Positions 1 through 8,476 of a DNA stretch of 64,000 nucleotides are shown here, piece after piece. The DNA comes from an uncultured Spirochaetota bacterium (GTDB lineage: Bacteria > Spirochaetota > UBA4802 > UBA5550): positions 1 to 64,000 of the forward strand of contig CALMRZ010000064.1 of the NCBI GenBank assembly GCA_937872225.1, given 5' to 3'. The position numbers and the translations under genes are program-made. The notes beneath the pieces were generated by a model that was not told the DNA's origin, made no database searches, and saw only the letters and a program-made list of their open reading frames with translations. Each line of letters starts with the position of its first letter. The stretch's first letter is position 1.

Positions 1-2165
1 GGCTCGATCCATTTCTTCTTCTTCAGCTCCTCCTCGCGGCCGTACCAGATCGAATGGATATCGGCGATGCCGTCGATGGCCTTGACCAGATGCTCCTTTC
101 TCCACCCCGACACGTCGCCGGCGGTGTCCATCAGCACCATGTTGTTCAGGAGCTCCTGTATGATAATGTACCCCTCGCGGTCATCGTTCCGGTAGAGGCC
201 GTACACGGCCGGCACGTGCCTGGTGAAGCGCGGGTCCGTCTCTTCGTATATCGATATTTCACGGATGTGGCAATTTTTAAACCCGGTACCGCCCTCGGTC
301 TTCTTGAGCTCTGCGCCGAGGCGGGCGTCCGAGAGGGTGGCGATGCCGTTCATCATGTGGATGACTTCGCTGTCCGTGGGCTTCACCTTGATCATGACGT
401 CGATGCTCTTTTCCTCGCGGTTCTCCCCGAAGTAATGCATCCGGTACGGGAGGTGGCCCAGCAGCTTCCGCGACTTCTGCGCCGTCAGCTCGGTGATGAT
501 GCTGCTTCCCATGTTGTCATGGTCGAGCGGTTCCAGGCGCGAAATCGCTATGTCTTCGTCGCCGAGGGTGCGGCGGACGATCTTGTTTACGAAGGCCGTG
601 TTGATGTCGTCGACGGTTACGTAGCGCACCGGGCGGTTCCTGCCGAGGCGCTCGTGGGCGCCTGCGAACTGTCCGCTGGCTATGGCGCTGCTGGTGGAGA
701 GGTCCAGGGCCAGGCAGAAGGAGACGATTATCTCGGCGAGGCGGTAGGCGCGGTCAGGGCCGGCGCAGTCGATCAGTTCGAGGCATTCCCGCTGCTGCGG
801 CAGGTTTGTCCCGCCGCCCACGGTGCCGACCACCAGGCTCGGCAGGGTCATGCTGGCGTAGAGCCCCTCGTCGTTGGGCTCGAGATGGTAATACCCCACC
901 GAAGATTCATGGACGCAGGCGATGTCCTGCCCGGTGGCGGTGAAAATCGCGGCGATGACATTGGCGATGTTGACGTTCAGCCCGAGGGTGCCCGACTGTA
1001 TGGCGCCGTTCACGCCGGCCTGGTAGCAGGAATAGATCTGCCACGGCGTCACCTTCAGGACCTGCTGCAGAATTTCCGCGGGAATGAAGGTCTCGGCGAT
1101 TACGCGAATGCCGCGCCCCTTGATGTAGGACTGGTAACTGACCTTCTTGTCGTTGGACAGGTTCCCGTCCACCAGGAAGTTCTCGAAGCGGATGCTCTTG
1201 AAGAACTCCATCTGTTTGAGGATCCAGAGGCTGGCGTGCCAGGTGCAGGTGGTGGTCATGTTCTGTCCCGAAGCGTCTCCGGTCTCATATACGAACTGCA
1301 CGTGCACCGATTTGCCGACGACAAGGGTCTCGATCTCCCTGAGTTCGGCATGCTGCGAGTATTTCTTGGTCTCTTCTTTAATATCAAGAAAATGGTCCTT
1401 AACCCAGGACGCGAAGAATAGCGCCGCGTGGATATTTTCCAGCACGAAGAGGGGCACGCGCATCATGCGCTGGCCCAGCACGTGGGCCGTGACGCCGCCG
1501 CTCCTGGTGATCGCCATGGCGCCGCGGGTGGCCGACGCCACCAGGGCCCCCTCGGTCGTGGCCATGGGCGCGTAATAGTACCCGCGGGCGTTCGCCCCGT
1601 TGATCCAGAGCGGACCGGCTATGCCGACCGGCACCTCGACGGAGCCGATGAAGCCCTCGATATTGCCCGTGAGCTTCTGGGCGTCAAGGGAGGTGTTGCC
1701 CACGCCATCGAGGGAGGCGCCGGTCTTTTCGCGGATGTAGTCAAGGCGTTCGATGCGGGCCTTTTCGGTATACAGTCCCCGCCCCGGCACGCGGGGAAGG
1801 TTGTCGCGGTCGAGGCCGACCTGCGGCGTCCCCATCTGCGGCGACATGTGATGATACATGATTTCCCAGAGCTTGTAGGCTGACTTTTTATCGGCGACAT
1901 CGGCAATGTTGAGAAAGACTTCCTCCTCAAGGGTCTTGAGCTGCATTTTTTCATTGATAATGATATTGATGGTGCCCCAGGGCCTGTTGTTCATGAAGAT
2001 TTCGACATCGTTCATCGGTGTCGCTTCGGGGACCAGCGAATTCAGGCGTTCATCCATAAGTACGCTCAGGGACGATTCGGATATATCGATGATCTGTACG
2101 AAGTATTCCGCGCCGTTAATCAACAGACGTAAATGTCCATCAAAGCCTGCGATGGTGGTCGGCAT
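1..2165 (-). CDS. HMG-CoA reductase fused to a C-terminal APH-like kinase domain (3' end beyond window)
   Basis: Class I-like 3-hydroxy-3-methylglutaryl-CoA reductase, which makes mevalonate for isoprenoids. I see 721 codons; the frame is still open at the window edge. Residues 1-90 form a beta-rich PilZ-like region with DIS near 28, but no RxxxR is seen. The reductase core spans about 165-510: GNIEGFIGSVEVPVGIAGPL from 167, MATTEG (Glu205), DASGQNM, DKK (Lys340), GQD (Asp414), GTVGGGT, and AGAHERLGRN (His504). All four catalytic residues are present. From about 550 the sequence resembles the N-lobe and hinge of aminoglycoside-phosphotransferase-fold kinases (DVMIKVKP, REISIYED, YIIIQELL); the catalytic loop would lie outside the window. 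The start is set by AGGAG 9 bases upstream. The reductase call is firm; the kinase call is moderate and the PilZ call weak. Confidence 0.9.
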   Translation of the reverse strand, partial: MPTTIAGFDGHLRLLINGAEYFVQIIDISESSLSVLMDERLNSLVPEATPMNDVEIFMNNRPWGTINIIINEKMQLKTLEEEVFLNIADVADKKSAYKLWEIMYHHMSPQMGTPQVGLDRDNLPRVPGRGLYTEKARIERLDYIREKTGASLDGVGNTSLDAQKLTGNIEGFIGSVEVPVGIAGPLWINGANARGYYYAPMATTEGALVASATRGAMAITRSGGVTAHVLGQRMMRVPLFVLENIHAALFFASWVKDHFLDIKEETKKYSQHAELREIETLVVGKSVHVQFVYETGDASGQNMTTTCTWHASLWILKQMEFFKSIRFENFLVDGNLSNDKKVSYQSYIKGRGIRVIAETFIPAEILQQVLKVTPWQIYSCYQAGVNGAIQSGTLGLNVNIANVIAAIFTATGQDIACVHESSVGYYHLEPNDEGLYASMTLPSLVVGTVGGGTNLPQQRECLELIDCAGPDRAYRLAEIIVSFCLALDLSTSSAIASGQFAGAHERLGRNRPVRYVTVDDINTAFVNKIVRRTLGDEDIAISRLEPLDHDNMGSSIITELTAQKSRKLLGHLPYRMHYFGENREEKSIDVMIKVKPTDSEVIHMMNGIATLSDARLGAELKKTEGGTGFKNCHIREISIYEETDPRFTRHVPAVYGLYRNDDREGYIIIQELLNNMVLMDTAGDVSGWRKEHLVKAIDGIADIHSIWYGREEELKKKKWIE

Positions 2166-3046
2166 TTGATATTTCTCCTGGTTCTTTATCATTGACCGTT
2201 ACTCCTCTCTACGGGCGCCTTCAGCAGCCTATCAGCCCCGGCAAAAACCTTCATCTGTGCGTATCATTGTTTTTCTGCAGTAACCAAACAATAATTCACA
2301 CTATTATCCGGATCTGTCCTCTCATAATCAGTTAATCTCCAATAATAAGAAGAATCAGCCTCTTATTATTATTCTGCTGAATCTGGTCAATATCCCGTGA
2401 TACATTGAATTATTGTATTCAAGAATACGGTATACAATTCAAGCCCAATCAGGCTGATTTTTTTAAAATGCTAAAAAAAGAATATGTCATAAAGACCCTG
2501 AAAGATCTTCATGTTATATTCTTCACTTTTTTGAGACTGTTTTATGGAGTGTACAGCGATGCAATAAGCGATGTTTTTATCTAAAACCAAGACCGGCTTA
2601 ACAACACTCTCGGAAAGCAAGGTAGTTATTTGAAGATACCATGTCTTGCCAATTACAGATCGATCCAAATCTGTCTCGATTTTTTACGGACTGGGCCATT
2701 AAAAGACCGAAATTCGTTTTACGTTAATGCCCGGAAATCAACTATTGCTCTGACACCTGTTATCCTTTGATAAAACCGTCGCGTCGGTATTTTTTTTGAT
2801 ACCAGGTCAATCCTCAATTTGTCGTTCTTCATTATCATGCACTATCTGTATTTAGTTAATCCCGGCTCAGTTTTCTGCGCAAGCCGGCTTAATGAACATA
2901 CAACAACTGCACCCTGAAATATTTCAGACCACAAACCAAGACGCGGCAGAGTTATCAATGAATTATCGCAAAATCCAGGCTTTTTCCCCCAACAATGAAG
3001 CAGCTCAGCCATCTGCCGATTCCGGATAAGCAAAGTTCGTTATTAA
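2166..3046. other. AT-rich intergenic region
   Basis: About 880 bases of clearly lower GC than the flanking genes. Two short minus-strand open frames (2471-2668, 2842-3033) have no recognisable motif or ribosome site, so I do not call them genes. It holds the inverted repeat at 2341-2370, an imperfect inverted repeat at 2405-2442 (TTGAAT ... ATTCAA with an inner GTATTC AA GAATAC), and a small stem AATCA/TGATT at 2447-2459 followed by a T run. It serves as the upstream region of the HMG-CoA reductase gene and lies downstream of the radical SAM gene. Confidence 0.5.
2341..2370. promoter_or_regulatory. 10-bp perfect inverted repeat upstream of the HMG-CoA reductase gene
   Basis: AATAATAAGA and its exact complement TCTTATTATT are separated by 10 bases. 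It lies about 175 bases upstream of the start codon. It could be an operator or an RNA hairpin in the leader. No T run follows on the minus strand, so a terminator is unlikely. Role is inferred from position only. Confidence 0.35.
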
Positions 3047-4402
3047 CTATTCGATTGTCACATTGGCATAGGATTTTCTGGACTTGTAATTGAGCACCAT
3101 GATTATCACGGCCCATTTCAGGTCGCCGGTGTCTTTAAAGAAACGCCACGCGCGCTTGAGTATGTTTTTAAAATTGTAGAATTCAAGTCCCGTTTCCACC
3201 GCCCAGGTGCGTAGTTCGCGGGCGTTCAGGTTTTTCAACTGGAAATTAACGCCCATGATGAAATCCTTCTCCGCCTTTTTCCAGTCTTCGGGAAAATTTT
3301 TCAGGAACAGCCGCCCCTCCTTCTCCAGGTTCGCGTACAGCTTCGTCCCGGGGAGGGGCTGAAGCAGTTGGAGCCGCAGGATGTCAAGATTGCTGCCCGC
3401 AAGAAATTTCCTGGTCTCCTCGAGCACTGCCGCATCGTCCGAATCGTTGCCCACGATAAACTCGCCCACCACGGCGATCTTGCGGCGGTGCGCCTTGTCG
3501 ATAAGCCTGCCGTACGATTCCGGCCCGTACTTCAGGTTCAGGGCCTTGTTCATGTCCTTCAGCGACGCGGGATTGATCGATTCAAACCCGACAAACAGCG
3601 CGCTGCAGCCCGCCTGCGACGCCAGGTCAAGGAGCTCGTCGTCATCGAGGGCGTTCACGGAGGCGTAGCCCATGAAGGCGCGGGCGCGGAAGCGACCGGC
3701 CTTTTTTTCCTCTATGATACGGCGGCACAGTTCCTTGAACCGCTTCACGTCATTGGCCGAGTATCCCACCATGTTGCCGTCGGTGAAGAAGATCACATAT
3801 CCCTTTCCCGGAAGTTCCCGCAGTTCCCGGATAACGTCTTCGACCTCCCGCTTCCGGTACTTCCCCTGGTAGAACTCGTTGATGACGCAGAAATGGCATG
3901 AAAAGGGACATCCCCGGCTCGTGTTGACCGGCATGAAGGTGTACCCTTTCTTGAAGATGTCGCGCCGCGGCGGCTTCAGGCCCGTCAGGGGCCCCAGTTC
4001 CCCGGTGTATTTCTTCTTCAGCTTTCCCTTCTCGAAGTCCTCGAGGATCCTGACGATGGCCTGTTCCCCGTCGCCGATGCACACGGCATCGCAGAACCGT
4101 ATGGCCTCGTCCGGGAGCATGGACGCATGGACCCCGCCGATGATGACCGTGACGCCCCGCTTCCGGAACTCGCCGGCTATTTCATAGGCCCGGTTGGCCG
4201 TCAGGATGGTCGTGGTCAGGCCCACCATGTCCGCCTTCAGGTTGAAATCTATTTTTTCGAGCTGCTCGTCGATAATTTCCACGTCCCACCGGGGGGGCAC
4301 ATGTGAAGCCAGGTATCCCAGGCCAAGGGGATACACGGTCTTGATGTTCCGGTCCACTTCGCTGTGACCGAAACGGGGCTGAATAAGAACTAATTTGGGC
4401 AT
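3047..4402 (-). CDS. B12-binding-domain radical SAM protein
   Basis: 451 aa. Residues 1-120 form a cobalamin-binding-like Rossmann domain (YPLGLGYLAS near 25, GLTTTILTAN near 61, GGVHASMLPDEA near 89, GDGEQA near 110). The radical SAM core starts with C165-x3-C169-x2-C172, the [4Fe-4S] ligand motif that activates S-adenosylmethionine, followed by FFTDGN and the family-typical GFES motif. The order B12 domain then radical SAM core is that of the large class often assigned to methylation or rearrangement of lipids, hopanoids or antibiotics; the substrate cannot be read here. GGAGG sits 5 bases before the ATG. It stands alone, with gaps on both sides. Confidence 0.85.
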   Translation of the reverse strand: MPKLVLIQPRFGHSEVDRNIKTVYPLGLGYLASHVPPRWDVEIIDEQLEKIDFNLKADMVGLTTTILTANRAYEIAGEFRKRGVTVIIGGVHASMLPDEAIRFCDAVCIGDGEQAIVRILEDFEKGKLKKKYTGELGPLTGLKPPRRDIFKKGYTFMPVNTSRGCPFSCHFCVINEFYQGKYRKREVEDVIRELRELPGKGYVIFFTDGNMVGYSANDVKRFKELCRRIIEEKKAGRFRARAFMGYASVNALDDDELLDLASQAGCSALFVGFESINPASLKDMNKALNLKYGPESYGRLIDKAHRRKIAVVGEFIVGNDSDDAAVLEETRKFLAGSNLDILRLQLLQPLPGTKLYANLEKEGRLFLKNFPEDWKKAEKDFIMGVNFQLKNLNARELRTWAVETGLEFYNFKNILKRAWRFFKDTGDLKWAVIIMVLNYKSRKSYANVTIE

Positions 4403-4460
4403 TGATCCTCCGAAAAATTTGGTCCCCCCTGTTCGCCCGCGGGGGCATGCTGCATGGTAT

Positions 4461-4480
4461 GCGCGGTCACGTGACCGCGC
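4461..4480. repeat. Perfect 20-bp GC-rich palindrome
   Basis: GCGCGGTCAC followed directly by its complement GTGACCGCGC, a 20-base perfect palindrome in the 230-base gap between the radical SAM gene and plsC. With no loop it fits a dimeric-repressor operator or a cruciform better than a terminator. It lies 59 bases upstream of the radical SAM start, so it may control that gene. Confidence 0.4.
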
Positions 4481-4634
4481 CTGACAGATGGCTCCCCCGC
4501 AGGAGATCGGAGGGGCATCGCTACAATTCAGCCGGCATGTGACAATACCGGCGCTTATTTGTCATGTCAATTTTGGACTGATCTGGAAATGTCTGTGCTG
4601 CAGGATATTGGGAGATACAAGGGCACTATGATTA

Positions 4635-5357
4635 TCAGTCCAGCTCCAGGTTGGACTGTATAATCCCGCGGGTTTTCGCCATGAGCTGATCCATGGTATC
4701 ATGGGTATACCCGTTGGTGTCAATCGGATCGCCGACGACGACCTGTATGCGGCCCGGCCTGAACACGATGCTCCCCTTGGGAAGGACGTTCCTGCTTCCG
4801 TTCACGGTTATGGGCAGGATGGGGAAGTTCCTCTCAAGGGCGACGACGAAGCCGCCCTTTTTGAAGTCACGGAGCCTGCCGTCATGGGAACGGGTTCCCT
4901 CGGCGAAGAATATCACGCTCACTCCGGCGGGAAGCCGGTCAAGGCCCTTGCGGATGCTCGCGCGGGCGCGTTCCGGGTTGCTCCGGTCGATGAAGATGTT
5001 GCGCGACGCGTACAGGGCGTGGCCGAAGAGCGGTATTTTGAGCACTTCCTTCTTGATGGTCCAGCGGTACTGGATGCCCAGGGAGGTAACGATGGCCAGG
5101 ATGTCGAAGACCGACTGGTGGTTCGATATTATGACGTAGGACTGGCCCTTTTTGATTTTGTCTTTCCCGATAATTTCAACGCGGGCATTGGAGGCCATGA
5201 GCATGACCCGCGCCCATATCTTGGAAATCGAAAATGCCAGGTTACCGGTCGCGCTCAGGAGAGACGCCAGCACCATCGGAATGAAAAGGAGCAGGGTCAT
5301 GGTGACCGCCCAGAAGTAGATCCATATGATTTTTATGCACCGGATGAGAGCGCTCAT
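4635..5357 (-). CDS. plsC: 1-acyl-sn-glycerol-3-phosphate acyltransferase
   Basis: About 240 aa. PlsC-family acyltransferase that acylates lysophosphatidic acid to phosphatidic acid at the inner membrane. Numbering from the in-frame TTG one codon upstream, it has an N-terminal membrane segment (10-35), the NHQSVFD form of the catalytic H-x4-D motif (His81/Asp86) and the phosphate-binding EGTR motif (154-157). Length is normal for the family. The ATG at 5357 is preferred over the TTG at 5360 because AGGAG lies 7 bases before it. It is 11 bases downstream of the membrane-protein gene 5369-5848 and probably co-transcribed with it. Confidence 0.9.
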   Translation of the reverse strand: MSALIRCIKIIWIYFWAVTMTLLLFIPMVLASLLSATGNLAFSISKIWARVMLMASNARVEIIGKDKIKKGQSYVIISNHQSVFDILAIVTSLGIQYRWTIKKEVLKIPLFGHALYASRNIFIDRSNPERARASIRKGLDRLPAGVSVIFFAEGTRSHDGRLRDFKKGGFVVALERNFPILPITVNGSRNVLPKGSIVFRPGRIQVVVGDPIDTNGYTHDTMDQLMAKTRGIIQSNLELD

Positions 5358-5368
5358 CAATCCTCTCC

Positions 5369-5848
5369 TTATTCCCGCCGCGCCTTCCTGAATTCCTCTT
5401 CCCGCTTAAGCCTTTCCTCCTCGAGCTTACGCATGCGGCAGAAATGGTCCCATTCGCCCTCGTCGACGACCTTCCAGATCCCCTTGCCGCGCTCCCGCAT
5501 GACGAAATCATGCTTCAGCCTTCGGGTCACGGCCGGCACCCCCAGGACAACCCAGAGCAGGAAAAAGAGCGCCACAGCCGTAAGGACGAATATCGTCCCG
5601 GCGCTGCCCGCGCCCAGGTCTACCTTCATTCCGATGACCAGGAGCCCGTAGGCCAGGGCCGAGACCAGGGCGACAGCCATGAGGGACATGAAAAAGCTGG
5701 GGATCCATGCCGGGCAGAGAAGGAATTTCGCCGCGCCGATATTCATGTCATGGTCGCGCACGGCATTCATATCATATGAGAATTTCTTTGCGTCACCCGA
5801 GGGATCGGGGACCATGGGGAGGCTTTTAAGCCTGTAGGTCCGTTTCAT
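5369..5848 (-). CDS. Uncharacterised two-helix membrane protein
   Basis: 159 aa, family not recognised. Two hydrophobic segments (roughly 45-70 and 80-105, the second ending FLLWVVLGVP) are followed by a charged tail rich in Glu, Arg and Lys with coiled-coil character (RKLEEERLKREEEF). I chose ATG 5848 (MKRTYRL) rather than one seven codons earlier because GGAGG lies 9-10 bases before it. It is the first gene of a probable two-gene unit with plsC; a link to phospholipid synthesis is only suggested by position. Confidence 0.7.
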   Translation of the reverse strand: MKRTYRLKSLPMVPDPSGDAKKFSYDMNAVRDHDMNIGAAKFLLCPAWIPSFFMSLMAVALVSALAYGLLVIGMKVDLGAGSAGTIFVLTAVALFFLLWVVLGVPAVTRRLKHDFVMRERGKGIWKVVDEGEWDHFCRMRKLEEERLKREEEFRKARRE

Positions 5849-6070
5849 GAAAATTGCTCCTCCAAGCAATTGTGTTCAATACAAATACCGCCAAACAGAT
5901 AATATGTCCAATACTTTTTATTCCGGCAGGTATAATCGTTGCAGCCGTGGCGTCATCAATGGTATAATGGAAGCCGGCGTTCGGTCCATACCCGGCGGGA
6001 CCGGCCCCGACGGTCAAAAAAAATCAGAAAACGATGCAATAAAAAACAACAGGAATCCGTCTTACATACC

Positions 6071-6613
6071 ATGAAGGATGAAACAAGAAGCGGCACCATA
6101 GCCCGGTTCTTTGCCACAGAGCGGTCGCGCCTGGTGGCCTACGTGCGGCGGCTCATAGACGACGCTGCCGACCGGGACGGCGAGGACATCGTCCAGGACG
6201 TGATGATGAACCTCTTCAACATGGCAGACGTTACCATGCCGGTGGAGGACCTGGCCGCCTACGCGTACCGGTCAATACGGAACAGGGTGATCGATATCAT
6301 GAGAAAACGCGATCCGGACGAGGTGTCGCTGGACGCGGACGGCGCCGGCGCCGTTTCCCTCGGGGACATCCTGGGCGACAGCCGCTATGACACGGCCACG
6401 GAGTCGGATAAAAACGAGACGAGGGATGCCCTCTACCGGGCCATCGATTCCCTCGATGATGATCACAGGGCAATCATAATTATGACGGAATTTGAAGGAC
6501 GGTCTTTCAGGGAAATTTCAGATGCATGGGGTGTTCCCATCGGCACCCTGCTCTCGCGCAAGTCGCGGGCCATGGCGAAGATCCGGGAACAGCTTGTCCA
6601 TCAAGTCAGATAA
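6071..6613 (+). CDS. ECF-type RNA polymerase sigma factor
   Basis: 180 aa, sigma-70 group 4. The region 2-like part contains EDIVQDVMMNLF and AYRSIRNRVIDIMRKR; the region 4-like part has the helix-turn-helix GRSFREISDAWGVPIGTLLSRKSRA near the C terminus. The linker is acidic and variable. The ribosome site is weak. TAA is followed within 12 bases by the next gene's ATG, with AAGGAGG in between, so the two are surely co-transcribed. The membrane partner may act as regulator or target; no zinc anti-sigma HxxxCxxC motif is visible in it. Confidence 0.88.
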   Translation: MKDETRSGTIARFFATERSRLVAYVRRLIDDAADRDGEDIVQDVMMNLFNMADVTMPVEDLAAYAYRSIRNRVIDIMRKRDPDEVSLDADGAGAVSLGDILGDSRYDTATESDKNETRDALYRAIDSLDDDHRAIIIMTEFEGRSFREISDAWGVPIGTLLSRKSRAMAKIREQLVHQVR

Positions 6614-6624
6614 GGAGGATTCAG

Positions 6625-7029
6625 ATGAACAATTCGGAACGCACATCACGGCGCGGAAAGCGGATACTCAAGATCATCGGCATGGTGCTGGCCGGCGTGG
6701 CCTTCGCCGTTCTATTCGCCCTTGTATTTGGTCTCATCGTGCAGTACCTGTGGAACTGGGTAATGCCTGACCTATTCGGGCTCAAGGCCATCACCTACTG
6801 GCAGGCCTTTGCCCTGGTGATACTGGCCAAGATCTTCTTCGGAAGCTTCGGCAGACACCATGGCGGTCACGGCCCGCGCTGCGGCCCCCGGCCGTGGCCC
6901 GGCCACCGGCACGGAGATCTTTCGCGGTTCGAAAAGAAGCATTTCCACCGTTACTGGGAGGAGGAAGGCCGGGCCGCCTTCGAGGAATACATGAAGCGCG
7001 TTGATTCCGGAAAGGCGGGCAAGGAATAG
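6625..7029 (+). CDS. Small His-rich membrane protein paired with the ECF sigma factor
   Basis: 134 aa. Two transmembrane segments (about 15-40 and 55-70), then a short stretch very rich in His, Gly, Pro and Arg (GRHHGGHGPRCGPRPWPGHRHG near 77-98), then a charged helical tail (FEKKHFHRYWEEEGRAAFEEYMKR). The His/Cys-rich segment could bind metal. Sigma gene plus small membrane protein is a recurrent layout for envelope or metal stress circuits, so a sensing or anti-sigma role is plausible but not shown. The downstream hairpin at 7055-7095 probably ends the transcript. Confidence 0.75.
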   Translation: MNNSERTSRRGKRILKIIGMVLAGVAFAVLFALVFGLIVQYLWNWVMPDLFGLKAITYWQAFALVILAKIFFGSFGRHHGGHGPRCGPRPWPGHRHGDLSRFEKKHFHRYWEEEGRAAFEEYMKRVDSGKAGKE

Positions 7030-7054
7030 ACGTAAATCCGTTACAGCCGATTTT

Positions 7055-7095
7055 CACAACAAGAAACCCTGACATGGTCAGGGTTTCCTGTTGTG
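7055..7095. terminator. Very strong hairpin between the sigma operon and tRNA-Thr, probably bidirectional
   Basis: Arms of 19 bases with a single mismatch around the loop ATG: CACAACAaGAAACCCTGAC and GTCAGGGTTTCcTGTTGTG. It begins 26 bases after the membrane-protein stop and ends at the base next to the mature 3' end of the minus-strand tRNA. On the minus strand the descending arm is T-rich. It likely terminates both converging transcripts and may help define the tRNA 3' trailer. Confidence 0.7.
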
Positions 7096-7168
7096 AGCCA
7101 GCAGCCAGAGTCGAACTGGCGACCCCGTCATTACGAGTGACGTGCTCTACCGACTGAGCTATGCTGGC
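7096..7168 (-). tRNA. tRNA-Thr (anticodon CGT)
   Basis: 73-nt cloverleaf read on the minus strand: acceptor GCCAGCA/TGCTGGC, D-arm GCTC/GAGC, anticodon stem CGTCA/TGACG with loop CTCGTAA (anticodon CGT, decoding ACG), five-base variable loop, and T-arm GCCAG-TTCGACT-CTGGC. The discriminator is T and the CCA end is not encoded. Confidence 0.95.
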
Positions 7169-7604
7169 GGTTTAAAATCGTTGTTAAAATGCGTACGATT
7201 GCAAAAACTGTCAAGTTTTTAAGCTTATAAATGGGATTTTTTTTATCACGGCTGCAGGTCTGCCTTCATCCGGGAATACCGCAAACCGGCATCCTTTTTT
7301 ATTCCCCGCCTCTTCAATCTTTCGTATATTCTTTAGCGCAAGGCCCGTGCTCCATATCACCCGGCACGTTGAAGCGGTGACGGTATTCTTTTGGTCTTAT
7401 CCTAATTCATAGAGAACATTTTTGAGAATTCTTATAAAATTGACACCCCCAGTTAAGATAGAAAATATCTTGCTTTTAATCATCTGTGCATAATGTATGA
7501 TATTCGATCAGAACTATAAGTAAAAAATAAAAAAACCTATAAACGCAATGGAAGATATTTTCAGGAAACTTCTGGGTGCTGTTGAAATTATTCAATGACA
7601 CAAG
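7169..7604. other. AT-rich gap
   Basis: 436 bases between tRNA-Thr and the MacB-like remnant. Apart from the tRNA promoter I see no gene, hairpin or repeat. Base composition drops towards 7400-7600 and continues low through the remnant, suggesting foreign or decaying DNA. Confidence 0.4.
7186..7214 (-). promoter_or_regulatory. Probable sigma-70 promoter of tRNA-Thr
   Basis: On the minus strand TTGACA (7209-7214) is followed after 17 bases by CATTTT (7186-7191), 18 bases before the tRNA 5' end. The -35 box is a perfect match; the -10 box is poor. Confidence 0.4.
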
Positions 7605-7619
7605 TTGCATAACATCATC

Positions 7620-8187
7620 ATGATCGAACTATCGGACATTTCAAAAATATATACAACCGGCAAAATAAAGATTCACGCCCTGGATAATGTTTCTTTCCAT
7701 ATAGATAAAGATGAATTTGTTGCGATTGTTGGTCATTCGGGATCAGGGAAATCGACGCTGTTAAACATACTCGGCTGCCTTGACAAGCCCAGCAGTGGAC
7801 AACAATAAGACATTTAAACAGAACCATTATAACAACGAACATTCGTCATTTTTAAAACTCGCTTTTAAGGATTATTTTTCACAGGCAATAAAATCGATTA
7901 CTGCCAACAAATTGCGCTCATTTTTATCATTACTGGGAATTCTAATCGGCGTCTCAACAGTAATAACCATGATAGCAGTTGGTGAGGGAGCCAAAACCGA
8001 CATAAACACAAAATTATCAACGTTAGGTTCAAATCTGCCAATTGTTCATCCGGGTTATTATAGCAAAAAAAGTGTAGCCATTGCACCTGGAAAAATATCA
8101 CGACTAACGATACATAATTCTTTGAAAAAGCTAAATCTTGTTAAATATTCCTCTCCGATTGTTGTCGGTCATTATTTAGGCACTTGA
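7620..8187 (+). pseudogene. Collapsed MacB-like ABC transporter (ATPase start joined to permease start)
   Basis: Positions 7620-7808 encode the first 60 or so residues of a MacB/LolD-type ATPase, including the Walker A region GHSGSGKST, then stop just after GCLDKPSSG. In another frame, 7780-8187 encodes the first transmembrane part of a MacB permease (ITANKLRSFLSLLGILIGVS, then MIAVGEGAK) and stops in the early periplasmic domain. Signature, Walker B and the C-terminal helices are missing. The layout implies an internal deletion with a frame change plus a 3' truncation. The region is AT-rich compared with neighbouring genes. Confidence 0.8.
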
Positions 8188-8228
8188 TTTGTTAAATGAC
8201 TTATTAATCATTATCATAGGAGTTTATT

Positions 8229-8345
8229 ATGAAAAAAGTACTGTTTTATCTGGCTCTGATGGCTTCAATATTTTCTTTTAACGCATGTGATATACCCGGT
8301 ATCGGGTCATTAAGCGGCGTTTCAGAGATAGTGGAATCGCAATAA
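8229..8345 (+). pseudogene. Truncated lipoprotein, signal peptide only
   Basis: 38 codons: a type II signal peptide (MKKVLFYLALMASIFSFNAC with the lipobox Cys at 20) and 18 more residues before a stop. AGGAG lies about 6 bases before the ATG, so it could still be translated as a tiny lipopeptide. Its place right after the collapsed MacB gene and its AT-rich composition point to a leftover gene start. Confidence 0.5.
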
Positions 8346-8476
8346 TTCTTTCAGTTCCTCAAACCACTCCTGTTCCCTATCCGAATACAGGAAATCAGCC
8401 CTGCCCTTCAGGTGATTGCCCTGTAAACGTTGGACCTGCAACTGCCTCTGTTCGCTAAAACCAATTTTTCGCCATT

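Noticed and set aside
54-1421. 455-codon plus-strand open frame opposite the HMG-CoA reductase
   Set aside because: High-GC antisense frame; the minus strand encodes a conserved enzyme with all catalytic residues.
2405-2459. Rho-independent terminator in the gap upstream of the HMG-CoA reductase
   Set aside because: Stems are short (5-7 bp) and no plus-strand gene ends upstream, so the T run at 2458-2464 is likely coincidental.
7096-8345. Genomic island inserted at tRNA-Thr
   Set aside because: The debris lies on the 5' side of the tRNA, while integrases usually use the 3' end; no integrase gene and no repeat of the tRNA end were seen.
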